DNA of 47,318 nucleotides, from contig JANQLN010000100.1 in NCBI GenBank assembly GCA_028280575.1, positions 1-47,318 of the forward strand, written 5' to 3'. Of this stretch, positions 19,692-26,366 are shown piece by piece. The number at the start of each line of letters is the position of its first letter. The first letter of the stretch is position 1. Under the pieces are notes generated by a model that saw only the letters and a list, made by a program, of their open reading frames with translations, was not told the DNA's origin and made no database searches. The position numbers were made by a program, and so were the translations under genes. This DNA is from Clostridia bacterium (GTDB lineage Bacteria > Bacillota > Clostridia > Acetivibrionales > STF1-152).

Positions 19692-20873
19692 TCATCTTAA
19701 CGCTTTCGCAAGCTTTTCAAATGCCGGAAGCGAATTTTTTATAGTTTCCATGCTTATGCAGTATGCAAGGCGCACATGTCCGGGACAGCCGAATCCTTTT
19801 CCGGGCACCAGCAGCAAATTATACTCCTGGGCTCTTTTGCAAAACAAAATATCATCTTCCATAGGAGTTTTTGGGAAAAGGTAAAAAGCCCCCTTGGGTT
19901 TGATACAATCAAAGCCAAGGCCCACAAGATGATTATAAAGTATATTTCTTTTTTCCCGGTAGCTTTCTATGTCGACGGCTTCATGCAAAGTGTCCGCTAC
20001 AATCCGCTGCATGAATGCGGGAGCGTTTACAAACCCCAGTGTCCTGTTGCAAAATACCAGGCCATTTAAAAGCAATTGTGAATTATCTATTTTATCGTTT
20101 ACTGCTACGTAGCCTATTCTCTCTCCGGGCAAGGCCAGGGATTTACTGAATGAATTTACTATCATTGAGTTTTTGAATATGTTAAACACACTTGGTACAA
20201 AAGCCCCGTCATATATAATCCTGTCATATGGCTCGTCGGAAAGGACAAAAATAGTGTTTCCGTATTCCTTCTCCTTTATTTCCAGCACTTTTGCCAGCTT
20301 TTGCATTGTTTCCTCACTGTATATGACACCGGTTGGATTGTTAGGGTTGTTTATTATAACTGCCTTGGTTTTTTTATTGATATAATTTTTTACAATATCA
20401 GGCTCAGGCTGGAATGTAGAAGTATCCGCAGGTAGAATAACAGGATTCCCGCCGTGATTATCAATATAAAAAAGGTATTCTACAAAGTATGGAGAGAATA
20501 CAATAACCTCATCTCCAGGGTTCAGGATTGTTTTCAGGATAGCATTAAGCCCGCCTGCCGCGCCGCATGTCATTACAACATGGCTTTTTGTCAGGTTTGA
20601 GCCTTTTGTGCTATTTATATAGCCCGCCAGTTTTTCTCTTGTGTAATCATAGCCGGCATTACTCATATATCTATGTTTGCCATTTGCTTTATCTGATGCG
20701 GCTTCAATTATTTTATCAAGAACTGCCCGGGGAGGTTCAATTTCCGGATTGCCTATACTAAAATCAAATACATTCTTGCTGCCGTATTTTTTTCTTAGCT
20801 TTTCTCCCTCTTCAAACATTGCCCTTATCCATGAAGATTTTTTTAAATTACCTTCTATTTTTTGTGAAATCAT
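19692..20873 (-). CDS. PLP-dependent class I/II aminotransferase (AspB-like)
   Basis: A 393-residue fold-type I aminotransferase. Motifs: FSIGNPEIEPP near residue 40, MTCGAAGGLNAIL (cofactor phosphate contact), NNPNNPTG (about residue 173), LSDEPYDRI with the Asp that contacts the pyridine nitrogen, and SFSKSLALPGERIGY containing the Schiff-base lysine. The final Arg (GHVRLAYC) that binds the substrate carboxylate is present. Substrate cannot be fixed from sequence; aspartate or another common amino acid is likely. GGAGGGAG lies before the ATG, and a good promoter lies at 20953-20981. Confidence 0.88.
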   Translation of the reverse strand: MISQKIEGNLKKSSWIRAMFEEGEKLRKKYGSKNVFDFSIGNPEIEPPRAVLDKIIEAASDKANGKHRYMSNAGYDYTREKLAGYINSTKGSNLTKSHVVMTCGAAGGLNAILKTILNPGDEVIVFSPYFVEYLFYIDNHGGNPVILPADTSTFQPEPDIVKNYINKKTKAVIINNPNNPTGVIYSEETMQKLAKVLEIKEKEYGNTIFVLSDEPYDRIIYDGAFVPSVFNIFKNSMIVNSFSKSLALPGERIGYVAVNDKIDNSQLLLNGLVFCNRTLGFVNAPAFMQRIVADTLHEAVDIESYREKRNILYNHLVGLGFDCIKPKGAFYLFPKTPMEDDILFCKRAQEYNLLLVPGKGFGCPGHVRLAYCISMETIKNSLPAFEKLAKALR

Positions 20874-20952
20874 ATTATTGCTCCCTCCATTTAAAGATAA
20901 CAGGTACTTCCTCTAAATCTTATAAAAACCAATCTGCATAGCTTTCTTTTAA

Positions 20953-20981
20953 ATTATAATATATTTACATGGTTAACGCAA
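20953..20981 (-). promoter_or_regulatory. Sigma-A promoter for the aminotransferase
   Basis: Read on the minus strand, TTGCGT (20981-20976) and TATAAT (20958-20953) are separated by 17 bases. The start of transcription would be about 73 bases upstream of the aminotransferase ATG. Confidence 0.6.
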
Positions 20982-21019
20982 AAGCCATACTGCAAGAATT
21001 AAAGAGGTTCCATAACCCA

Positions 21020-22771
21020 TTATTCTTCAATTTTCAATTTATTTACTATTTTTTCGTCGGGGGTAACATATAAAGTTTTGAAATAATCATACAATACCAT
21101 ACCCGGCCGCAGTCCTTTAGGCTTTTTTACATACTTAACCTTTGTATAGTCTACCGGAACATTGGAGGCTAATTTGTATTTACTGTGGTAAGCGGCTAAA
21201 ATAGCTGCTTCCAAAAGTGTGGAGTCTGGAAAATCACTGCCTTTTATAATTACATGGGAGCCTGGAATATTCCTTGCATGAAGCCAGGTATCGTCAGGAG
21301 ATGAATCCTTAAGTGTGAGCAAATCGTTCTGCTTGTTATTTCTTCCTACATATATGTAAACATTATCGCTTGACTTAAATCGATGGGGTTTTGATAAAGG
21401 TGTCGTCTTTTCACCCTTATCAGGAACGGATATATTAATATATCCCTGCTCAACCAGTTCATTTTTTATGTTGTCAACCTCCAAGGCCGATTGTGCAATT
21501 TCCAGCTGGTGCTGTATGCTTTCCAGATATTCAAGCTCTTTTAATGCTTTATTAAGCTGGACTGTTGCATGCTTAAAACAGCTTTTAGCTTTGGTATATT
21601 TTTTAAAGTATCTTTGTGCATTTTGCTGGAGAGTGATATTTTCATTAAGTGGAATATCAATATATTCATTCCCTTCACTATAATAATTAAGTACGGTTGC
21701 TTTTTTTGAATACTGTGGTATGGAGTGAATATTTGCTGTTATCAGTTCGCCGAACAGCTTGAATTTATCCCTGTCTTCTGCATCACCCAGTTCCGAGTGT
21801 AATGCAGCGGCTTTTTTATCATATTTATGAACAAATACAGTAATCTTTTTCATTAATGCTGTTTTTTTCTGACTGAGATTATTCAGCCTGTCCTTCCATG
21901 AATAATACTGATCCAGTAATCCGCACATTGAATCATATAAATTTAAATTATTATTTTGGGCAACAGTAATACAGTGAAAATCTACAGGTTTTTTTACAGG
22001 GCCATCATCAAATATCATATGTGGAGTAAAATCACTGTTTTTTATTTTTTCCAGATGCAGTTTCAAGCTGTCCTTTAGTTTTGTGAGCAGTTCAACATCA
22101 AAGGTATTTATTGGTAATTTTCCATTTATACCTGCCAGGGAGCATATTTCTCTGCATATATATGGACTGAAGCCTTTAATATTGCGTAAAAGAAAAGATT
22201 CAGCCTTAATGCCTGCAAGCTCTCCTTCAAAAAGCCTGCCGGCATTTAACGTATCGGGACTCAGCTTATCCTGTGAAGGAGGCAAAGCATATGTGCGTGC
22301 AGGCATTACTTCCCTTACACTGCTGGTTTCATTGTCAACATGCTTTACGGAATCTATAATTTTGTTATTTTCATTTATGAGAATAATATTACTATGCCTG
22401 CCCATAATTTCTATTACAAGCTTTTTTATAGTAAGATCCCCAAGCTCATTCAATGATTCGACGTGAATATCGGTAATCCTTTCATAATCATTAAAACCTA
22501 TATGTTTAATTATTCCTCCACCCAGATGTTTTCTGAGAAGCATACAAAACATAGGGGGCTTCATGGGATTTTTTTTGGAGCCTTCCGTTAAATGAATACG
22601 TGGGAAGGAAGGGTTTGCGCATAATAACAGTTTGTATGAATTTTTTCTTGAATGTATTTTTATTATAATTTCATACATCCCAGGCTGAAAAATTTTTTCA
22701 ATTTTCCCATTTGTTATTTTCTGCCGTAGTTCAGATATCACACTTTTTAGGACAATGCCGTCAAATGGCAA
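21020..22771 (-). CDS. rqcH: Rqc2 homolog RqcH (NFACT family)
   Basis: RqcH binds 50S subunits carrying stalled nascent chains and directs addition of C-terminal alanine tails that mark them for degradation. About 583 residues: NFACT-N domain at the start (PFDGIVL), IEIMGRHSN near residue 125, a helix-hairpin-helix region, a long coiled-coil middle (about 275-440), and the NFACT-R domain with DDTWLHARNIPGSHVII near residue 500. The longest frame starts ATG at 22786, but that ATG is part of GGGAGGG, a good ribosome site for the TTG at 22771. This gives MPFDG, the usual family N-terminus. Once annotated as fibronectin-binding protein. Confidence 0.93.
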   Translation of the reverse strand: MPFDGIVLKSVISELRQKITNGKIEKIFQPGMYEIIIKIHSRKNSYKLLLCANPSFPRIHLTEGSKKNPMKPPMFCMLLRKHLGGGIIKHIGFNDYERITDIHVESLNELGDLTIKKLVIEIMGRHSNIILINENNKIIDSVKHVDNETSSVREVMPARTYALPPSQDKLSPDTLNAGRLFEGELAGIKAESFLLRNIKGFSPYICREICSLAGINGKLPINTFDVELLTKLKDSLKLHLEKIKNSDFTPHMIFDDGPVKKPVDFHCITVAQNNNLNLYDSMCGLLDQYYSWKDRLNNLSQKKTALMKKITVFVHKYDKKAAALHSELGDAEDRDKFKLFGELITANIHSIPQYSKKATVLNYYSEGNEYIDIPLNENITLQQNAQRYFKKYTKAKSCFKHATVQLNKALKELEYLESIQHQLEIAQSALEVDNIKNELVEQGYINISVPDKGEKTTPLSKPHRFKSSDNVYIYVGRNNKQNDLLTLKDSSPDDTWLHARNIPGSHVIIKGSDFPDSTLLEAAILAAYHSKYKLASNVPVDYTKVKYVKKPKGLRPGMVLYDYFKTLYVTPDEKIVNKLKIEE

Positions 22772-22821
22772 TTTAAACCCTCCCATAATGTATTTTAAAG
22801 CTTTGCATCCTGGAAAAGTAT

Positions 22822-22849
22822 ATCATACAGTTTAAGCATCTGCAATCAA
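22822..22849 (-). promoter_or_regulatory. Candidate promoter for rqcH
   Basis: On the minus strand TTGATT (22849-22844) and TATGAT (22827-22822) are 16 bases apart, about 50 bases upstream of the rqcH start. Both boxes deviate from consensus by one or two bases. Confidence 0.45.
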
Positions 22850-22932
22850 AAGGTTAAACCGGCATTTGCTTATGTATCTCTTTTTTGTTAAAAAACTGTC
22901 AAAACAAATGAAAAAATTTAGAAAGGAATTAA

Positions 22933-23169
22933 TTAGAAATTGACCGGCACCAGCCAGCTGCTCATGATTTTTACATAATCCGTAATGTTTTCCTTATTAC
23001 CACACCGGCACTTTAATACAATTTTTTTCTTTTTTGTTGTTTTCGGATTCAGCATATTGGTATTCTGTAATTCCCATTCTGTGGTTTCTCCTTTGAATTT
23101 TACCGTAACAATTTCAGAATTGCACATAGTACACACAAAGCTTCCCTTTTGGCATAAAAACTTATCCAT
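22933..23169 (-). CDS. Small zinc-ribbon protein of unknown function
   Basis: The 78-residue protein has an N-terminal CxxC (CTMC, preceded by another Cys at position 6) and a second pair later (CRCG), compatible with one four-cysteine zinc ribbon. A lysine-rich stretch (KTTKKKKIV) sits between them. No family recognised. The start has a strong GGAGGA five bases upstream on the minus strand, which supports it as real despite its size. A 160-bp inverted-repeat element begins 18 bases upstream and may have displaced or supplied its promoter. Confidence 0.7.
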   Translation of the reverse strand: MDKFLCQKGSFVCTMCNSEIVTVKFKGETTEWELQNTNMLNPKTTKKKKIVLKCRCGNKENITDYVKIMSSWLVPVNF

Positions 23170-23186
23170 AAAGATTCCTCCATTTC

Positions 23187-23346
23187 AAGTACTCTATCCC
23201 ATAAATCCGTTCTTGTAGTTTGTGGTAGATTTTCCCATAGCACAAGGCGGAGGATTGAGTAATACTGCCGTATTGCGATGTAACGACCAGCAATATGGGG
23301 AAATATGCCTCAAAATGCTGGAACGAGCTTATGGGATAGAGTACTT
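23187..23346. mobile_element. 160-bp inverted-repeat element (MITE-like)
   Basis: Terminal arms 23,187-23,212 and 23,321-23,346 are reverse complements over 26 bases with three mismatches clustered near the inner end; the outer 18 bases pair perfectly. The 108-base interior holds an open frame (GTG 23,222 to 23,410, running past the right arm) without a ribosome site. Size, terminal inverted repeats and lack of a transposase fit a miniature inverted-repeat element or a large hairpin. No target-site duplication is obvious. Confidence 0.55.
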
Positions 23347-23519
23347 TTATGTATTAGTAGGATGTCAAATGAAGTACCATACTATATATTTTACAGCAAT
23401 ACTAAGCTAATTGCAACCGTAATTAGTTTTGAGTTTCCCGATTTTTAACATTGAGAAGATTTATGTGTATAGTGAAACAGTTATCATTGGGAATGAATTT
23501 AGTAAATGTTAGTGTATAT

Positions 23520-23549
23520 ATAAGTCGTATTACTTTATGAACGACTTAT
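23520..23549. repeat. Hairpin with 9-bp perfect stem
   Basis: ATAAGTCGT (23,520-23,528) and ACGACTTAT (23,541-23,549) pair perfectly around a 12-base loop. It stands directly before the second 51-bp repeat copy. No T-run follows. The surrounding region 23,347-23,754 contains no gene I can support. Confidence 0.6.
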
Positions 23550-23552
23550 GAA

Positions 23553-23603
23553 TCAAGGTTCTAGATACTTACATTTTCTTAATGATTGGACTGATATATG
23601 TTT
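23553..23603 (+). repeat. 51-bp direct repeat, copy 2
   Basis: Matches 61-111 with two differences; similarity fades over the following ~40 bases. See copy 1. Here it lies between the inverted-repeat element and the DUF503 gene. Confidence 0.85.
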
Positions 23604-23754
23604 CATTATACGCTTAAATTTATACCTATTTTAAAAAATGGGGAAACTCGAATAATTAGAGGTTTTTTGCCTATGTTATGGTCTATGGAATATTTTCAAA
23701 AAAATATTGTCTACAGTTCGGGTCAAATATTAGGAACAGCTTGGTTAATTTTTA

Positions 23755-23784
23755 TTGCATCAATATTTTAGCTTATGCTATAAT
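23755..23784 (+). promoter_or_regulatory. Sigma-A promoter for the DUF503 gene
   Basis: TTGCAT (23,755-23,760) and TATAAT (23,779-23,784) are 18 bases apart, with a TG one base before the -10 box. The start codon is at 23,802 with AAGGAGG in between, so the leader is very short. Confidence 0.7.
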
Positions 23785-23801
23785 TTGCTTAAGGAGGCTA
23801 T

Positions 23802-24098
23802 ATGGTTATTTGTGTTTGCAAAATATTTTTTTCTATAGATAGTGCCTTTTCACTTAAAGAGAAAAGGCAGGTAATTAAAAGCATACTGGCCAAAGTTAAA
23901 TCTCGTTTTAATATTTCCATAGCAGAAGTTGATTATAATGATTCCTGGAAAAATTCTTTGATTGCCGCAGCTTATGTGTCCAACGACAGCAAGCACGCCG
24001 ACAGTATGATAGCAAAAATGATCAATTTTATTGAAAGTGACAAAAGAGCAGTTCTTATTGATTATACTACTGAAATTATACATTTTGATAATATCTAA
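23802..24098 (+). CDS. DUF503 (YlxP-like) family protein
   Basis: The 98 residues show the family pattern: a first beta strand (VICVCKIFFSI), then SLKEKRQVIKSILAKVKSRFN, AEVDYNDSW and AAYVSNDSKHADSMI. Members are usually encoded near nusA-infB-rbfA; this copy is not, so it is isolated or relocated. Function is unknown, though genomic context elsewhere links the family to translation. AAGGAGG lies before the ATG and a good promoter lies immediately upstream. Confidence 0.88.
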   Translation: MVICVCKIFFSIDSAFSLKEKRQVIKSILAKVKSRFNISIAEVDYNDSWKNSLIAAAYVSNDSKHADSMIAKMINFIESDKRAVLIDYTTEIIHFDNI

Positions 24099-24129
24099 TT
24101 TTTAACGAGGTTTTTGAAAATTGTAACAC

Positions 24130-24158
24130 TTGCAAAAATGAAAAAAATAAATTATAAT
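24130..24158 (+). promoter_or_regulatory. Sigma-A promoter upstream of the tRNA-Ala locus
   Basis: TTGCAA (24,130-24,135) and TATAAT (24,153-24,158) are 17 bases apart. It would transcribe a tiny ORF, the duplicated tRNA 5' fragment and probably the intact tRNA-Ala. Confidence 0.65.
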
Positions 24159-24173
24159 GTGGAGGTGCAAATA

Positions 24174-24209
24174 TGAGCTTTGAAAGTAGAATTACCTTTA
24201 AGCATTAAT
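24174..24209 (+). CDS. Tiny ORF (11 aa) after promoter and ribosome site
   Basis: ATG at 24,174 is preceded by GGAGGTG at an ideal distance and lies about ten bases downstream of a likely transcription start. It encodes MSFESRITFKH and stops at TAA. Either it is a leader peptide or, more likely, the surviving first codons of a gene lost when the tRNA region was rearranged. Confidence 0.35.
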
Positions 24210-24215
24210 AATGAT

Positions 24216-24290
24216 GAATAAAGAGTTTTCCAAAATATGGGGCTATAACTCAGCTGGGAGCGCGAGACATCGGGTGTGCAACCCCACAGA
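24216..24290 (+). pseudogene. Truncated tRNA-Ala copy (5' half)
   Basis: Bases 24,216-24,258 repeat the sequence leading into and forming the 5' acceptor and D-arm of the intact tRNA (24,332-24,375), with one substitution and one extra base. After the D-arm the match stops; no anticodon stem, T-arm or 3' acceptor strand follows. It is a tandem partial duplication offset by 116 bases and cannot fold into a tRNA. Confidence 0.75.
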
Positions 24291-24319
24291 AAAGAAAAAA
24301 CATAAAAAATGAAAAAGCC

Positions 24320-24347
24320 GGAAAACTGCAAGAATAAAGAGTTTTCC
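24320..24347 (+). repeat. Hairpin just upstream of tRNA-Ala
   Basis: GGAAAACT and AGTTTTCC form an 8-bp perfect stem around a 12-base loop, ending seven bases before the tRNA. The 3' arm belongs to the duplicated segment; the 5' arm does not, so the hairpin exists only at the intact copy. It may act in processing of the tRNA 5' leader. Confidence 0.5.
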
Positions 24348-24354
24348 AATATAT

Positions 24355-24429
24355 GGGGCTATAACTCAGCGGGAGAGTGCCACACTGGCAGTGTGGAAGT
24401 CGAGGGTTCAAATCCCTTTAGCTCCACCA
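24355..24429 (+). tRNA. tRNA-Ala (anticodon GGC)
   Basis: A full cloverleaf can be drawn. Acceptor GGGGCTA pairs with TAGCTCC, including the G3-T70 wobble that marks alanine tRNAs. The anticodon stem CCACA/TGTGG closes the loop CTGGCAG with anticodon GGC. The T-arm is GAGGG-TTCAAAT-CCCTT. Discriminator A is followed by an encoded CCA (24,427-24,429). A terminator follows directly. Confidence 0.95.
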
Positions 24430-24437
24430 AAAATGAT

Positions 24438-24472
24438 AAACCACAGGGCTAAAAAACACTTTGTGGTTTTTT
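24438..24472 (+). terminator. Intrinsic terminator after tRNA-Ala
   Basis: AAACCACA (24,438-24,445) pairs with TGTGGTTT (24,462-24,469), followed by a T-run. Confidence 0.85.
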
Positions 24473-24529
24473 CATACCCTAATTTAAAAAGATCGGACAC
24501 TTGACAAAAATTTAATCGAGGAATAATTC

Positions 24530-24592
24530 AGTTATTAGAGTGTGCTGATCGATTTCGTAAACTCGAGAGTTCGAGCTTCTTAATCTCCATCA
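24530..24592 (+). pseudogene. Decayed tRNA-like relic
   Basis: The 3' part resembles a T-arm and acceptor strand: GAGAGTTCGAGCTTCT, then AATCTCCATCA in place of a normal acceptor and CCA. The 5' half cannot be folded into an acceptor/D-arm. A TTGACA box lies at 24,501 and an intact terminator follows at 24,602, as for a real tRNA gene. I read it as a tRNA gene that has lost its 5' half. Confidence 0.4.
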
Positions 24593-24601
24593 AAAACAAA
24601 G

Positions 24602-24635
24602 AGCTCAGTTCGATGTAAAGTTGGACTGAGTTTTT
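24602..24635 (+). terminator. Intrinsic terminator after tRNA-like relic
   Basis: CTCAGTTC pairs with GGACTGAG (one G-T pair), followed by five T. Confidence 0.7.
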
Positions 24636-24637
24636 CC

Positions 24638-25372
24638 ATGTAGACAATAAGACTATACAAAGTGTTTTGTCCAGAGCAATCTCCAAACTAAATGTAATTC
24701 TAGATGCAGAGATGGAGCAGAGTGTGTTCCAATAGAAAGTGCAACACATGTAAAGAACTCAGGAAGCTATGAAGTTAAATATAAGATGATGCTAAAATTG
24801 ATTAATATCATGTTGCACAATGGGCTCATTTCTTCATACAGAGTATAAAAAAAGATGATTTGAATTGCAAAACATTCATGCTAGAGCTTTCTAAAGTATA
24901 TGCGCAAAAATACTAGCTATAGTTAGAATAGTGTGGTATTGTGTGTTGCTAATAGGAGGTTAAACTTGAAGAAAGGAGGAAAAACATGGTGAAAAAGATA
25001 CTAAAATTGAGCCTGTGAAGCAGCAGGTTACGATGTAACTACAGCTGAAGAAGCGGCTTTGTGTCTTTTGCAAGGTGAGTAGTGACTCCTTCAAGTAGAA
25101 AAATTCTTTTTCTGCGCAGGTTGAGTATTAAACGGCTTTCATAAGGCAAAGAGAGGACTGACAGTATGTTGGAATTTAAGCAGATGAAGCGCGAAGTGGT
25201 ACAAAGCTACAGAATAGGGATGACTTATTAAGGATAATAAAGAATATGAAGACGGCAGGATTAACATGATGTTTTGGGAATATCTGAATGAGGAGATAGT
25301 GGGAATGTTTACATTTATCAGGTCTTTTGCAATCAGGCCAAATAAGTAAAGTAAGTTAAGAAAGGATAAAAA
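24638..25372 (+). other. Degraded coding relics, no intact gene
   Basis: Several good ribosome sites lead into frames that stop almost at once. One is GGAGG before the ATG at ~24,986 (MVKKILKLSL, then stop). A one-base shift there reads TKIEPVKQQV, which recalls the N-terminus of serine recombinases of mobile elements, but too little remains to be sure. A second relic near 25,166 (MLEFKQMKREVVQSYRIG, then a shifted frame) is unrecognised. A third lies near 25,230-25,345. The stretch is best read as the eroded end of an inserted element. Confidence 0.45.
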
Positions 25373-25672
25373 ATGCTTTTAGAGAATTTAGTATTACAAG
25401 AGCAAGAATGCGAAGGAAATTATAATTTCCATAGTGAACCTGTTTGTACCAAAGGCTTTATTGAAAGATTTGGGGATATTGCATCAGAATTAGTATATGA
25501 GGCTTTAGCATTAATTAATGATACTTATCAAAATCCAGATTGGTTGCAGGTTTTTTACTATGGGAACAAGAAATTTTGGGTAATATCAGATTTTAAAAGA
25601 GATGTTAAGGTTGAAAATTATAAAGGGCTTAAAAATTTATACGTAATATTTATGCTGCCTGAAGAATATTAA
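25373..25672 (+). CDS. Hypothetical protein (weakly DUF960-like)
   Basis: The 99-residue acidic protein is preceded by AAAGGA eight bases before the ATG and is followed by a clear terminator, so it is a plausible intact gene. The core CTKGFIERF and DWLQVFYYG resemble the start and middle of DUF960 proteins found in Gram-positive mobile elements, but the C-terminal half does not match well. Function unknown. Confidence 0.6.
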   Translation: MLLENLVLQEQECEGNYNFHSEPVCTKGFIERFGDIASELVYEALALINDTYQNPDWLQVFYYGNKKFWVISDFKRDVKVENYKGLKNLYVIFMLPEEY

Positions 25673-25706
25673 CTGAAAAAAATAAATTTTGAGTACTATG
25701 TCAAAG

Positions 25707-25738
25707 ATAAGATGGATGGATTTCCATCTTATTTTTTT
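25707..25738 (+). terminator. Intrinsic terminator
   Basis: ATAAGATGGA (25,707-25,716) pairs perfectly with TCCATCTTAT (25,723-25,732), followed by a run of T. It isolates the restriction region from the upstream small gene. Confidence 0.85.
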
Positions 25739-25896
25739 AAGTTTTATTTATAATAAGAAATTTAATATGCTTAACTTTAATTTGTAATATAAATTCTTTA
25801 ATAAAAGAGTTTTAAGCTTTCATTATATTATTGGAAATTTAGTTAATCTGTTAACAAAATTTATATATTGCGAATAAGTTCGTTTAATAAGTATTC

Positions 25897-25925
25897 TTGT
25901 AGAAAATTAAAATGTATGCTATAAT
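25897..25925 (+). promoter_or_regulatory. Extended -10 promoter for the regulator and perhaps hsdRMS
   Basis: TTGTAG and TATAAT are 17 bases apart, and TGC precedes the -10 box, making an extended -10 element. It is about 47 bases upstream of the winged-helix gene. Confidence 0.72.
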
Positions 25926-25972
25926 TGCATGAAAAATATACCGTTTAAAACAAGAAAGTATATGGTGAAGGT

Positions 25973-26236
25973 ATGGAAAATTTATATTTTTTTATTAATG
26001 AAAGAATGAAAGTATTACTAGAATTAGAAAAACATCAAATAGAAATAGCGGGTGTAAAAATATGTCCAATTAACCAACAAGAAATATCAGGACTGGTAAA
26101 ATGCAGCAAGGTAAAGGTTAATCAAATCATAAAAGAGTTAATTGAACATGGTTATGTAGAGGCATATCACACAAGGGGAAGATATGTTTTGACTGAGAAA
26201 GCGTACAGAGTTTTGAAAACTATTTATTCTAAGTAA
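25973..26236 (+). CDS. Winged-helix DNA-binding regulator
   Basis: The 87 residues predict a compact winged-helix fold: NQQEISGLVKCSKVKVNQIIKELIEHGYVEAYHTRGRYVLTEKAYRVLKTI reads as helix, turn, recognition helix, then the two-stranded wing and a C-terminal helix. It resembles MarR- and Lrp-like HTH cores without a ligand or dimer domain. Its position before hsdRMS, with a perfect inverted repeat at 26,291-26,330 between them, suggests it controls the restriction operon; this is inference. Confidence 0.75.
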   Translation: MENLYFFINERMKVLLELEKHQIEIAGVKICPINQQEISGLVKCSKVKVNQIIKELIEHGYVEAYHTRGRYVLTEKAYRVLKTIYSK

Positions 26237-26290
26237 TCTACAAGAATTTTAACTATTTATATTGTGTAAGACACTGTATGATGATTTGAA

Positions 26291-26330
26291 AATATTAAAT
26301 GAGCTGTCCCTGATTATGGGATTTAATATT
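26291..26330. promoter_or_regulatory. Inverted repeat before hsdR (possible operator)
   Basis: AATATTAAAT (26,291-26,300) and ATTTAATATT (26,321-26,330) are perfect reverse complements around a 20-base spacer, which itself contains TCCC/GGGA. It ends 36 bases before the hsdR start. No T-run follows, so an operator or mRNA hairpin is more likely than a terminator. Confidence 0.5.
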
Positions 26331-26366
26331 TGGCATATTAATACATAGAAAGGAAAGGTGAATTTT

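Noticed and set aside
23222..23410. 62-codon frame beginning inside the inverted-repeat element
   Set aside because: GTG start without a ribosome site and no recognisable domain; kept only as part of the element description.
24216..24290. First tRNA-like copy as a second functional tRNA
   Set aside because: It has acceptor 5' strand and D-arm only; no anticodon stem, T-arm or matching 3' strand can be found.
24528..24749. 73-codon minus-strand frame
   Set aside because: It runs antisense through the tRNA-like relic and its terminator and lacks any family pattern.
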